Shown piece by piece: positions 7,870 through 16,027 of a DNA stretch of 64,000 bases (position 1 is the stretch's first letter; the number at the start of each line of letters is the position of its first letter). Made by a program: the position numbers and the translations under genes. Source of the stretch: Nocardioides sp. PD653-B2 (GTDB lineage Bacteria > Actinomycetota > Actinomycetes > Propionibacteriales > Nocardioidaceae); contig NZ_BDJE01000040.1 in the NCBI RefSeq assembly GCF_002117935.1, forward strand, positions 41,124 through 105,123. Direction: 5' to 3'. Below the pieces are notes generated by a model. It had not been told where the DNA came from. It saw only the letters and a program-made list of their open reading frames with translations, and made no database searches.

Positions 7870-8718
7870 GTGACCCTGCACAACGACGTCCCGCCGGGCT
7901 CCGAGGCGTTGATCGTGAAGCACATGGCACTGGTTGGGCACATTGTCCGCGAAACCATGTCCCGAGTGCCGTCCCACGTGGACCGCGACGACCTCAGCTC
8001 CGCCGGACTGACAGCCCTCGTCCAATCCGCTCACGCGTACGAACCTTCTCGGGGAGTGCCGTTCAACCGTTACGCAGCAACCAGGATCCGCGGCGCCATC
8101 GTCGACGAGCTGCGCAGCATCGACTGGGCCTCGCGCTCGGTGCGTCGCCGCGCACGGGAGCTGGACGCCACCCGCGCCCGGCTCGCCACCCTGCTCGGCC
8201 GCCCGGCCAGCGCGGCGGAGATCGCCCAGGCCGTGGGCCTCAGCCTCGACGAGGTCGCCGCCAACGACGAGGACGTGGCACGCGCCCAGGTGCTCTCGCT
8301 GCATGCGTCCGAGGACGACGGGATCGAGCAGACGCTCGTCAGCTCCACGCCCGATCCCCAGGCCGCGCTCGAGCACCGCGAGCGCCTCACGTACCTGACC
8401 GAGGCGGTGGCCGAGCTGCCCGAACGACTGCGTCTGGTCGTCGAGCAGTACTTCCTGGCCGAACGGCCGATGGCTGAGATCGCCGCCACCCTCGGCGTCA
8501 GCGAGTCGCGGATCTCCCAGCTGCGCGCCGAAGCGCTCGTGCTCCTGCGTGATGCGCTCAACCACGAGCTCGATCCCGACCTGGTCTCCGCGCCCGCCCG
8601 GCCGAACGGGTGCGCCTCGAAGCGCCGCGAGGCCTACTTCGCGGCGGTGGCCGCCCGCCACGCTGCCGGCGTGCGCCGGTACGGCGCTCCCGACACCGAG
8701 GTCAACGCCTCCGCCTGA
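7870..8718 (+). CDS. fliA: FliA/SigD/WhiG-family sigma factor (sigma-28)
   Basis: A 282-residue alternative sigma factor that directs RNA polymerase to flagellar promoters. Region 2 spans about 13-90 (DDLSSAGLTALVQ; FNRYAATRIRGAIVDELR; the DWASRSVRR motif at 85-93), region 3 about 95-140 and region 4 about 175-235, with its HTH at 199-222 (MAEIAATLGVSESRISQLRA). The C-terminus extends some 40 residues past region 4 and is Arg/Ala-rich. The start is GTG 7870. Six CTCAGG-N14-GCCGAT-like sites in this locus are its presumed targets. No FlgM-like anti-sigma gene was found nearby. Confidence 0.93.
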   Translation: MTLHNDVPPGSEALIVKHMALVGHIVRETMSRVPSHVDRDDLSSAGLTALVQSAHAYEPSRGVPFNRYAATRIRGAIVDELRSIDWASRSVRRRARELDATRARLATLLGRPASAAEIAQAVGLSLDEVAANDEDVARAQVLSLHASEDDGIEQTLVSSTPDPQAALEHRERLTYLTEAVAELPERLRLVVEQYFLAERPMAEIAATLGVSESRISQLRAEALVLLRDALNHELDPDLVSAPARPNGCASKRREAYFAAVAARHAAGVRRYGAPDTEVNASA

Positions 8719-8722
8719 CCCA

Positions 8723-8746
8723 GCGGGCCTGAACGACTCAGCCCGC
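8723..8746 (+). terminator. Hairpin after fliA
   Basis: GCGGGC(C)TGA - ACGAC - TCAGCCCGC: a 9-bp stem with one bulged C and a 5-nt loop, starting 5 bp after the fliA stop. It has no T-run, as is common in high-GC genomes. Possible terminator. Confidence 0.5.
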
Positions 8747-8748
8747 CG

Positions 8749-8795
8749 GAGCGGTCTGCGCAGCAATTCCCCCAAGTTTTCTGCGCAGACCGCTC
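8749..8795 (+). repeat. Perfect 15-bp inverted repeat before fliC
   Basis: GAGCGGTCTGCGCAG at 8749-8763 is repeated in exact reverse complement at 8781-8795 around a 17-nt loop (CAATTCCCCCAAGTTTT). The distal arm runs into the -35 element (CTCAGG, 8793-8798) of the fliC promoter. It may be a second terminator for fliA or a protein-binding site over the flagellin promoter. Confidence 0.75.
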
Positions 8796-8818
8796 AGGCC
8801 GGTCCACTCCGCGCCGAT
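8793..8818 (+). promoter_or_regulatory. Sigma-28 promoter of fliC
   Basis: CTCAGG (8793-8798), 14 nt, GCCGAT (8813-8818). The expected start near 8825 gives a leader of about 58 nt. The spacing is identical to the sites before flgB, flbD, fliM, flhA and flgN. Confidence 0.8.
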
Positions 8819-8831
8819 CGATGCCGGTGAC

Positions 8832-8851
8832 GGAACCCACGGACGGGTTCC
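8832..8851 (+). promoter_or_regulatory. CsrA-type hairpin in the fliC leader
   Basis: GGAACCC - ACGGAC - GGGTTCC: a perfect 7-bp stem showing ACGGAC in a six-base loop, the classical CsrA recognition shape. The Shine-Dalgarno AGGAGGG (8869-8875), with its own GGA, lies 29 nt downstream of the loop GGA. This is the two-site arrangement known for flagellin mRNA control by CsrA. Confidence 0.7.
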
Positions 8852-8882
8852 AGACCTGACTCGAATCCAGGAGGGAATCACC

Positions 8883-10019
8883 ATGAGTCTCCGCATCAAC
8901 CAGAACATCGACGCCCTGAACTCGTACCGCAACCTGTCGGTCACCCAGGGCCAGATGAGCAAGTCGCTCGAGAAGCTCTCCAGCGGCTACCGCATCAACC
9001 GCGCCGCCGACGACGCTGCCGGTCTCGCGATCTCCGAGGGCCTGCGCTCGCAGGTCGGCGGCATCAAGGTCGCGGTCCGCAACGCCCAGGACGGCGTGTC
9101 GGTCGTGCAGACCGCTGAAGGCGCGCTCACGGAGACGCACTCGATCCTGCAGCGCATGCGCGACCTGTCCGTCCAGGCGTCGAACGACAGCAACGACACC
9201 AACTCGCGCAACGCGATCAAGTCCGAGAACGACGCCCTGGCGTCCGAGCTGGACCGGATCGCGAGCTCGACGACGTTCAACAACGTCAAGCTGCTCGACG
9301 GCAACTACACCAACAAGAACTTCCAGGTCGGCTACAGCACGGGCCCCACCGACTCCATCGCGGTGAGCATCACCCAGACCGGCTCTGCGGCGGCGTACAA
9401 CACCTTCGCCAACGGCGCGGCGTCGACCACGGCCGCCACCGCGACGTTCACCATCGGCGCGGTCACCGCGACGACGGGCACCCTGGTGGCCAGCACGGAC
9501 GCCAACAACATCGCCGGTCAGCTCAACAACGACTCGGCGTTCAACGACAAGTTCACGGCCTCCGTGGACGACAAGGGCGGCCTGGTCATCGCGGCCAAGG
9601 ACGCCGCCGTGGCGGGCTCCATCGCGATCACCGGCACGGGTCTGGGCGGCGCCAACACCGCCACCGCCCAGGCCGCCGGCAGCAGCGGCTTCTCGGCCGG
9701 CAACCTCGGCGTCAGCGGCCTGCTGCTCGACACCGCGACCAACGCCAAGGCGTCGACCGACAAGCTGGACACCGCCATCAAGTCGGTCTCCACCGCCCGA
9801 GCGAACCTCGGTGCGATGCAGAACCGGTTCGAGCACACCATCAACAACCTGAACGTGACCCAGGAGAACCTCTCGGCCTCCGAGAGCCGCATCCGGGACA
9901 CCGACATGGCGTCGGAGATGATGAGCTTCACCCGCTCTCAGATCCTGTCGCAGGCCGGCACCGCCATGCTCGCCCAGGCGAACCAGGCCCCGCAGGGCGT
10001 TCTCTCGCTCCTGCGCTGA
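8883..10019 (+). CDS. fliC: Flagellin FliC
   Basis: A 378-residue filament subunit exported through the flagellar channel. The D0/D1 N-terminal part (MSLRINQNIDALNSYRNL; LSSGYRINRAADDAAGLAIS) covers about 1-165 and the C-terminal part (RANLGAMQNRFEHTINNL; AQANQAPQGVLSLLR) about 295-378. The exposed middle is short and Ala/Thr/Asp-rich, so this is a small flagellin. A strong AGGAGGG lies 7 nt before ATG. Own sigma-28 promoter, CsrA-type leader hairpin and two terminators indicate a monocistronic, highly expressed gene. It is the only flagellin in the window. Confidence 0.97.
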   Translation: MSLRINQNIDALNSYRNLSVTQGQMSKSLEKLSSGYRINRAADDAAGLAISEGLRSQVGGIKVAVRNAQDGVSVVQTAEGALTETHSILQRMRDLSVQASNDSNDTNSRNAIKSENDALASELDRIASSTTFNNVKLLDGNYTNKNFQVGYSTGPTDSIAVSITQTGSAAAYNTFANGAASTTAATATFTIGAVTATTGTLVASTDANNIAGQLNNDSAFNDKFTASVDDKGGLVIAAKDAAVAGSIAITGTGLGGANTATAQAAGSSGFSAGNLGVSGLLLDTATNAKASTDKLDTAIKSVSTARANLGAMQNRFEHTINNLNVTQENLSASESRIRDTDMASEMMSFTRSQILSQAGTAMLAQANQAPQGVLSLLR

Positions 10020-10025
10020 CCTCGC

Positions 10026-10054
10026 CGGTGGGTCGGCCGGAGGCTGACCCACCG
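10026..10054 (+). terminator. First terminator after fliC
   Basis: CGGTGGGTC (10026-10034) and GACCCACCG (10046-10054) form a perfect 9-bp stem, 6 bp after the flagellin stop codon. It has no T-run. Confidence 0.65.
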
Positions 10055-10065
10055 ACGAAACCCGT

Positions 10066-10097
10066 CCCCGGGAGAGTGCCCGACCACTCTCCCGGGG
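10066..10097 (+). terminator. Second terminator after fliC
   Basis: CCCCGGGAGAGTG (10066-10078) and CACTCTCCCGGGG (10085-10097) form a perfect 13-bp stem with a 6-nt loop. An alternative stem (CCGGGGCC 10092-10099 with GGCCCCGG 10113-10120) overlaps it, so the region folds in more than one way. Confidence 0.75.
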
Positions 10098-10144
10098 CCT
10101 CCGGGGTCGTTCGGCCCCGGTCCGTGAACCGACCGGAGGATCCC

Positions 10145-11494
10145 GTGGCCACCAGCAGCGTCAGCGGTCTCGTCAGCGGTCTCGACACCGCGTCGATCAT
10201 CGACCAGCTCATGCGGCTGGAGGCCGTCCCCCAAGATCGCCTCCGGACCCAGCAGGACGCCGAGAAGTCGGTGCTCACCGCGCTGCGGGCGCTGAACACC
10301 GACAGCGCCCTGCTCGCCGGCAAGGCCACCACCCTGGCCAAGGCCAGCACGTGGCAGACCCTCAAGGGGACCGTGACGGGCTCCGGCGTGACCGTCGCCG
10401 TCGGCTCCACCGCGTCCGCCACCAGCTTCTCGGTCACCGTCGACAAGGTGGCCGCCACCCACCAGGTGGCCTTCACCGACCCGGCGGCCCTCACCGACGT
10501 CGTCACCACCGGCTCCGGGGTGAAGCTCACCTCGCACGACGGCACCGTGCACACCATCAGCACCGGCGGGGGCACCCTCGCGGAGGTGGTCAGCGCCATC
10601 AACGCGTCCACCGCGGACACCGGCGTCACCGCGATCGCGGTCAAGGTGGCCGACGGGAGCTACCGCCTCCTCACCGAGTCGGCCGCCACCGGCGCGGACT
10701 CGTCGTTCACGCTGACGCGCGCGGACGGCACCGACCTGCTCGGCGGCACCGCGGTGCGACCCGGATCCGACGCGCAGGTCAGCCTGGGGCTCGGGATCAC
10801 CGCGACCTCCTCGACCAACACGTTCACCGACCTCGTCCCGGGGGTCTCGGTGACGCTCGCCACGGGCGCCACGGTGGGCTCCACCGCGACCGTCAAGGTC
10901 GCCCAGGACCCGTCCGCGGTCAAGGCCTCGGTCGGCGCGCTCGTCGACCAGCTGAACTCGCTGCTGAGCTCGATCGACACCCAGACCGCCGCGAAGACCG
11001 CGACCGCCGCCGCCGGGGTGCTGGCCGGCGACTCGACCGCGCGAAGCCTGCGCAGTGAGCTGCTCAACACGGTCTTCGGGTCGACCACCCCGACGTCGAT
11101 GGCGTCGCTCGGGATCCAGACCGACCGCTACGGCAAGCTCGTCTTCGACGCCGAGAAGTTCGCGACCGCCTACGCCGCGGACCCCGCCGGCGTGGCCGCG
11201 AAGTTCACATCCGGCGCCACCCCCGCCGAGCACGGCTGGGCGGCCCGGCTGGCCGCCGTCGCCACCGGCGCCAGCGACCCCACGACCGGCACGATCGCGT
11301 CGGCGATCACCGGGCGCACCTCCACGATCGATCGGCTGACCAAGAGCATCGAGGACTGGGACGGCCGGCTGGAGCTGCGGCGCACCTCGCTGCAACGGAC
11401 CTACACGTCGCTCGAGACCGCGCTCTCGAGCCTGCAGAGCCAGGGGACCTGGCTGGCGAGCCAGATCGCCTCGTTGCCCTCGTACTCATCGTGA
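10145..11494 (+). CDS. fliD: FliD, filament cap
   Basis: A 449-residue cap protein (HAP2) that sits at the filament tip and promotes flagellin assembly. The N-terminal SSVSGLVSGLDTASIIDQLM is the FliD_N signature; the C-terminal FliD_C part ends in a coiled-coil (RRTSLQRTYTSLETALSSLQ). GTG 10145 is chosen because GGAGG lies 5 nt upstream and the conserved domain begins immediately; the frame is open further upstream through the terminator region. No sigma-28 motif was seen directly before it. fliS follows after 16 bp. Confidence 0.93.
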   Translation: MATSSVSGLVSGLDTASIIDQLMRLEAVPQDRLRTQQDAEKSVLTALRALNTDSALLAGKATTLAKASTWQTLKGTVTGSGVTVAVGSTASATSFSVTVDKVAATHQVAFTDPAALTDVVTTGSGVKLTSHDGTVHTISTGGGTLAEVVSAINASTADTGVTAIAVKVADGSYRLLTESAATGADSSFTLTRADGTDLLGGTAVRPGSDAQVSLGLGITATSSTNTFTDLVPGVSVTLATGATVGSTATVKVAQDPSAVKASVGALVDQLNSLLSSIDTQTAAKTATAAAGVLAGDSTARSLRSELLNTVFGSTTPTSMASLGIQTDRYGKLVFDAEKFATAYAADPAGVAAKFTSGATPAEHGWAARLAAVATGASDPTTGTIASAITGRTSTIDRLTKSIEDWDGRLELRRTSLQRTYTSLETALSSLQSQGTWLASQIASLPSYSS

Positions 11495-11510
11495 CCACGG
11501 AAGGAAACCG

Positions 11511-11891
11511 ATGATGAACCCCCGCGACACCTACCTGGCCGCCACGGTCTCGACCGCGACGCCCTCTCAGCTCCTCGTGATGCTGTACGACCGGCTCACG
11601 CTCGACCTGCAGCGTGCGTCCGACGCCCTCCGCGACGGCCGGCCGAGCGCTGCCCACGAGCCGCTGCTGCACGCACAGGAGATCGTGCTCGAGCTGAACG
11701 CCAGCCTCAAGGTCGACGCGTGGGAGGGCGCCGCGAACCTCGCGTCGCTGTACGACTACCTGCACAGCGAGCTGGTGAAGGCCAACCTCGCCAAGGACCC
11801 GACCATCACCGACTTCTGCCTCCACGTCGTCAGCAACCTGCGCGACACCTGGCGCGACGCCGCGGGGTCGCTCCTGGCCGCGTCGGCATGA
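11511..11891 (+). CDS. fliS: FliS, flagellin export chaperone
   Basis: A 126-residue FliS, which holds flagellin in the cytosol and stops premature polymerisation. The family pattern is clear: YLAATVSTATPSQLLVMLYD at the start, then the LELNASLKV and LYDYLHSELVKAN helices. Shine-Dalgarno GGAAGGAAACC precedes a double ATG. It overlaps the next small gene by 4 nt. Confidence 0.93.
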   Translation: MMNPRDTYLAATVSTATPSQLLVMLYDRLTLDLQRASDALRDGRPSAAHEPLLHAQEIVLELNASLKVDAWEGAANLASLYDYLHSELVKANLAKDPTITDFCLHVVSNLRDTWRDAAGSLLAASA

Positions 11892-12235
11892 GTGCCCCGA
11901 CGGGGCACGACGTCGCCGCCCGGCGGCACCTGCACTGGGAGAACGCGCTGGACCGGCTCGAGCTCGAGGTCGATCTCGCCGAGCGGCTCCTGGCCGATCC
12001 CACCGGCGAGCCAGTGCCCGACCACGAGCCGTGGGACGAGCCCCAGTTCGAGGGTCCGATCCCGGCCGGCCTCGCCGAGCGCGCGAACGCGATCCGCGGC
12101 CGACAGCGGGCGGTGGAGGCCGAGCTGGTCGCCGCGCTGAGCGCGACCCGGCGCCAGCACCGGTTCGCGGACCGGGTCGACCGGGCGACCGGACGACGAC
12201 TCGACCACGCGGTGTACGTCGACCTCGAGGCCTGA
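11888..12235 (+). CDS. Small helical protein in the fliT position
   Basis: A 115-residue, Arg/Glu/Ala-rich protein with predicted long helices, starting on an ATGA overlap with fliS. In many flagellar loci the gene after fliS encodes FliT, the FliD chaperone, and size and helical content fit, but no diagnostic FliT residues are recognised. Best treated as a flagellar accessory protein of unknown function. Confidence 0.65.
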   Translation: MSAPTGHDVAARRHLHWENALDRLELEVDLAERLLADPTGEPVPDHEPWDEPQFEGPIPAGLAERANAIRGRQRAVEAELVAALSATRRQHRFADRVDRATGRRLDHAVYVDLEA

Positions 12236-12256
12236 CCCGAAGTCGTCCGCGTTTCC

Positions 12257-12282
12257 CTCAGGTCGACCGGCTCGTCGCCGAA
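12257..12282 (+). promoter_or_regulatory. Sigma-28 promoter of the flgB operon
   Basis: CTCAGG (12257-12262), 14 nt, GCCGAA (12277-12282). The expected leader to GTG 12360 is about 70 nt. Confidence 0.75.
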
Positions 12283-12290
12283 GGACACTG

Positions 12291-12329
12291 CGAGCACATG
12301 GACGGCTCGCCCCCCGCCGACGGAACGGC
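12291..12329 (+). promoter_or_regulatory. Two CsrA-type hairpins in the flgB leader
   Basis: Hairpin 1: CGAGC - ACATGGACG - GCTCG (12291-12309), GGA in the loop. Hairpin 2: GCCG - ACGGAA - CGGC (12316-12329), a six-base ACGGAA loop. The Shine-Dalgarno GGAGG follows at 12349-12353. Confidence 0.55.
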
Positions 12330-12359
12330 ACCCCACCTCGTCTTACTCGGAGGCCAGGC

Positions 12360-12713
12360 GTGTCGTTCGTGCACCCAGACCCTGTCGGCGCCATCTTGAG
12401 CTCGGCCCTGGACGGGATCGCCCTGCGACAGCGGGTGATCGCGGACAACATCGCGAACGTCGACACCCCCGGCTACCGGGCGAGCAGCGTCGACTTCGAG
12501 AGCAGCCTGCGGGCCGCGATCGCGTCCGGCGACCCGAGCGTCGTCGGCGCCCCGGAGCTGGTGGCCACCGACACCCCCGTCGGCGCCAACGGCAACAACG
12601 TCGACCTCCGCAAGGAGACGCTGGCGGCCGTGCAGTCCCAGTTCCAGTACCAGATGATCACGCGGGCGACGAGCGACCGCTTCGACCTCATCAAGACCGT
12701 GGCGGGCTCCTGA
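12360..12713 (+). CDS. flgB: FlgB, proximal rod protein
   Basis: A 117-residue rod protein. The signature [18 protein letters not shown] and the C-terminal axial helix ([20 protein letters not shown]) are present. GTG 12360 has GGAGG 6 nt upstream. It is the first gene of the long flgB-flgC-fliE-F-G-H-I-J-K-flgD-flgE unit and overlaps flgC by one base. Confidence 0.93.
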   Translation: MSFVHPDPVGAILSSALDGIALRQRVIADNIANVDTPGYRASSVDFESSLRAAIASGDPSVVGAPELVATDTPVGANGNNVDLRKETLAAVQSQFQYQMITRATSDRFDLIKTVAGS

Positions 12714-13105
12714 TGGGCGCCTTCGACCTGCTCAGCATCGCCGGCTCCGCGCTCGGCGTGCACCAGACGTGGCTCGACACGCTCGCGTCGAACATCTCCA
12801 ACGTCAACACCGTCACGCCGACCAGCCAGAACGCCTTCCAGGCCCAGATGCTGATCATCCGCTCCGCCCCCGGCGGGGGCGTGGAGGTCGCGGGCATCGC
12901 GCAGAGCGACCCGGCCGGCCGACTCGTGTCCGACCCGGGCAACCCGCTCGCCGACGCGGACGGCTACGTCCGGGCCCCCGACATGGACCTGTCCAGCCAG
13001 ATGACCCAGCTGATCATGGCCCAGCGCGGCTTCCAGGCCTCCGTCCAGGTCACCAAGGAAGCCCAGGAGAGCTACCAGAGCGCCCTGCAGATCGGTCGTG
13101 CCTGA
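12713..13105 (+). CDS. flgC: FlgC, proximal rod protein
   Basis: A 130-residue rod protein with the N-terminal SNISNVNT segment and the C-terminal [17 protein letters not shown] helix. The usual TPGY after the N-terminal motif is replaced by TPTSQNAFQ. Adjacent rod genes leave little doubt. It shares one base with both neighbours (TGATG junctions). Confidence 0.92.
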   Translation: MGAFDLLSIAGSALGVHQTWLDTLASNISNVNTVTPTSQNAFQAQMLIIRSAPGGGVEVAGIAQSDPAGRLVSDPGNPLADADGYVRAPDMDLSSQMTQLIMAQRGFQASVQVTKEAQESYQSALQIGRA

Positions 13106-13425
13106 TGAGCGTCAGCGGGATCGAGGCCGCGGGCTTCACGCCGTACGTCGCGCCGCAGCTGCCGACCGGCGCCCCGAGCGTCGCCGGCAGCTCGACGGCC
13201 GGTGCCGCCTTCGGCGACCTGGTGCTCGACGGTCTCGACCGGCTCGAGTCCGTGCAGGACGAGTCCGACCGGCTCGCCGTGCAGGCGGCCACCGGCAACC
13301 TCGACAACATCCACGACTACACGATCGCTGCCACCGAGGCGTCGGTCACCGCGCAGCTGACCGTCGCCGTGCGCAACCGGGCCCTCGAGGCGTTCAACGA
13401 GATCATGCGGATGCCGATCGGATGA
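13105..13425 (+). CDS. fliE: FliE, rod-MS-ring adaptor
   Basis: A 106-residue FliE linking the rod to the MS ring. Conserved features: [14 protein letters not shown] in the middle and the [31 protein letters not shown] region, split over residues 72-103. ATG 13105 overlaps the flgC stop; the same frame is open upstream through flgC but that stretch is antisense-like noise. The stop overlaps the fliF start by 4 nt. Confidence 0.92.
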   Translation: MSVSGIEAAGFTPYVAPQLPTGAPSVAGSSTAGAAFGDLVLDGLDRLESVQDESDRLAVQAATGNLDNIHDYTIAATEASVTAQLTVAVRNRALEAFNEIMRMPIG

Positions 13426-15014
13426 AGCAGAACCTGACCCGCACGCTGACCAGGCTGCGGACCACCTTCCTGTCCTTCACGCCCGGGCAGCGCGTCGTCG
13501 CCGTGATCGGCACGGCGGCCCTCGTGCTCGCCGCCTTCATGGTGTTCCGGTGGGTCTCGACGCCGAACTACGCCCCGCTCTACAGCAACCTGGCCTCCGA
13601 GGACGCCTCGGCGATCGTCGACGAGCTCGACTCCCAGGGGACGCCGTACCAGCTCGCCAACGGTGGCAGCACGATCATGGTCCCGCGCGACGAGGTCTAC
13701 TCGACCCGGATCGCGCTCAGCGGCCAGGGCCTGCCCCAGCAGGGCGCCGACGAGGGCTACTCGCTGCTCGACAACCAGGACATCTCCACCTCGGAGTTCC
13801 AGGAGCAGACCGACTTCAAGCGCGCAATGGAGGGCGAGCTCGCGAAGACCATCGAGGCCGTCGACGGTGTCAACACCGCCGTCGTCCACCTGGCGCTGCC
13901 GCCGACGAAGGTCTTCGCCGACGAGCAGGACCCGCCGACCGCCTCGGTGCTGATCGACACCTCCGCCGGCACGACGTTCGACGCCGAGCAGGTCCAGGCG
14001 ATCGTGCACCTCGTCGCCGCCAGCGTCGACGGCCTCAACCCCGACGACGTCACGGTCGCCGACTCGTCCGGCAAGGTCTTGTCGAGCGGGGAGACCGGTG
14101 GCCTCGGCGCCAGCGCCCGCGACCAGCAGGTCACCGAGTTCCAGCAGCAGAAGAGCCAGCAGATCCAGAGCATGCTCGACCGGGTCCTCGGCCCCGGCAA
14201 CTCGACCGTCCAGGTGACGGCCGACCTCGACTTCGACAAGTCGGTCTCGGAGTCCACGACGTACGGCAAGAACACGAAGGTGCCGCCGCTCTCGTCGAGC
14301 ATCAGCACCGAGAAGTACGACGGCCCGGCGGGCAGCGGCGGAGCCAGCGGCGTCGTCGGCCCGGACGGCCAGATGGACTCCCTCACCGGCGGGGGCTCCG
14401 GCAGCTCCCGCTACACCAAGGAGTCGGAGACCTCCGACAACGCCGTCGAGACCACCGTCGAGCACCGGGAGACGGCGCCGGGCGCGGTCAACTCGCTGCA
14501 CGTCGGCGTCGTCCTCGACAGCGCCGCGGCCCAGAACATCAACACCGCCGACGTGCAGAGCCTGATCGCCTCCGCAGTCGGCATCGACCCCCAGCGGGGT
14601 GACACCGTCGAGGTGACGACGATGCCCTTCGACCGGACCGCCGACCAGGCGGCCGCCGCCGAGCTGGCCGCTGCGGCCAAGGCCGCGAAGACCGAGCAGA
14701 TGTGGCAGCTGGTCCGCAACATCGGCATCGCGGTCGCCGTGCTGGCGATGCTGCTGCTGGCCTGGCTGCGCTCACGCCGTCGCGGCCGGCTCCGCGAGGA
14801 GACCACGACGTACCTCGTCGAGCAGCTGCGCAACGACGCCCTCGAGCGGGCGGCCGCGGCCGCGGCCCTCGAGACCTCCCCGGCCCTCACCGCGCTCGAG
14901 GGTGCCGACCAGGTGGCCGCCGACGGGCTGCGCCGCGACCTCGCCAACCTCGCCGAGAGGCAGCCCGACGACGTCGCCGCGCTGCTCCGCGGCTGGTTGG
15001 TGGAGCGTTCGTGA
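13422..15014 (+). CDS. fliF: FliF, MS-ring protein
   Basis: A 530-residue MS-ring subunit. Transmembrane helices lie at about 26-45 and 433-451, with the periplasmic YscJ/FliF ring domains between ([29 protein letters not shown]-like [10 protein letters not shown]). A Gly/Ser-rich loop around 305-325 and a cytoplasmic tail that recruits FliG follow. ATG overlaps the fliE stop, and the stop shares a base with fliG. Confidence 0.95.
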   Translation: MKQNLTRTLTRLRTTFLSFTPGQRVVAVIGTAALVLAAFMVFRWVSTPNYAPLYSNLASEDASAIVDELDSQGTPYQLANGGSTIMVPRDEVYSTRIALSGQGLPQQGADEGYSLLDNQDISTSEFQEQTDFKRAMEGELAKTIEAVDGVNTAVVHLALPPTKVFADEQDPPTASVLIDTSAGTTFDAEQVQAIVHLVAASVDGLNPDDVTVADSSGKVLSSGETGGLGASARDQQVTEFQQQKSQQIQSMLDRVLGPGNSTVQVTADLDFDKSVSESTTYGKNTKVPPLSSSISTEKYDGPAGSGGASGVVGPDGQMDSLTGGGSGSSRYTKESETSDNAVETTVEHRETAPGAVNSLHVGVVLDSAAAQNINTADVQSLIASAVGIDPQRGDTVEVTTMPFDRTADQAAAAELAAAAKAAKTEQMWQLVRNIGIAVAVLAMLLLAWLRSRRRGRLREETTTYLVEQLRNDALERAAAAAALETSPALTALEGADQVAADGLRRDLANLAERQPDDVAALLRGWLVERS

Positions 15015-16027
15015 TGACGATGAACCTCGCCACGATGGGGATCCGCAAGGCGGCCATCGTGCTCATCCAGCTGGGCCGCGACAACGCCGCCGCCGTCCTC
15101 AACCACCTCTCCGACGCCGAGGTCGAGGCGATCTCGGCCGAGATCGCCCGGCTCGAGTACGTCGACGGCACCGAGAGCAGCGCGGTGCTCGCCGAGTTCA
15201 CCGAGATGGCGACCGCGCGGGCCAACATCGCCCAAGGAGGGCTCGCGTTCGCCCGCACCATGCTCGAGCAGTCGCTCGGCCACGAGCGGGCCCACGAGAT
15301 CATCGAGCGGCTGCAGGCCGCCGCGATCCAGATGCCGTTCCAGTTCTTGCACCGGGCCGACCCGGCACAGGTCCGGACCTTCATCGCCGACGAGCACCCG
15401 CAGGTGATCGCCCTGGTGCTCGCCCACATGACCCCGGACAAGGCGTCGCTGGTGCTCTCCAGCCTGCCGTCGAACCTCCAGGCCCAGGTCGCGCACCGGA
15501 TCGCGGTCATGGACCGCACCTCGCCCGAGATCATCCGTGCCGTCGAGGCCAGCCTCGAGCGGAAGCTGTCGTCCGTGCTCCAGCCGAGCGAGATGTCCCG
15601 GGTCGGCGGCGTCGACCCCCTGGTCAACATCATCAACCGCTCCGACCGGATCACCGAGCGCCAGATCGTCGAGGGCCTCGAGGCGCTCGACGCCGAGCTG
15701 GCCGACGAGGTCCGCAGCCGGATGTTCATGTTCGAGGACATCCTCTCCATCGAGGACCGCTCCGTGCAGCTGGTGCTGCGCCAGGTCGAGTCCACGGACC
15801 TCGCGCTCGCACTCAAGGGAGTCAGCGACGCCGTCCGCGACAAGATCACCACGAACATGTCCGCCCGGGCCGCCGAGACCCTGCTCGAGGAGGTCGAGCT
15901 GCTGGGCGCCGTCCGCCTCGCCCAGGTCGAGGAGGCACAGCAGGCGGTGATCCGCACGATCCGCCAGCTCGAGGAGCAGGGCCAGATCCTGATCCACCGC
16001 GGGAACGACGATGAGCTCGTCGTCTGA
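15014..16027 (+). CDS. fliG: FliG, motor switch protein
   Basis: A 337-residue rotor protein with N, middle and C domains. The middle-domain EHPQVIALVLAHM segment, and the C-terminal RSRMFMFEDILSIEDRSVQ torque helix with its charged residues, are intact, so it should engage MotA. ATG 15014 is chosen (TGATG with fliF); GTG 15011 directly before is possible. It overlaps fliH by 17 nt. Confidence 0.95.
   Translation: MTMNLATMGIRKAAIVLIQLGRDNAAAVLNHLSDAEVEAISAEIARLEYVDGTESSAVLAEFTEMATARANIAQGGLAFARTMLEQSLGHERAHEIIERLQAAAIQMPFQFLHRADPAQVRTFIADEHPQVIALVLAHMTPDKASLVLSSLPSNLQAQVAHRIAVMDRTSPEIIRAVEASLERKLSSVLQPSEMSRVGGVDPLVNIINRSDRITERQIVEGLEALDAELADEVRSRMFMFEDILSIEDRSVQLVLRQVESTDLALALKGVSDAVRDKITTNMSARAAETLLEEVELLGAVRLAQVEEAQQAVIRTIRQLEEQGQILIHRGNDDELVV

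Noticed and set aside
7870..8718. General primary or stress sigma factor
   Set aside because: The region 2/3/4 layout and length match the FliA/WhiG class, and the gene sits between flgN and fliC with matching promoters nearby.
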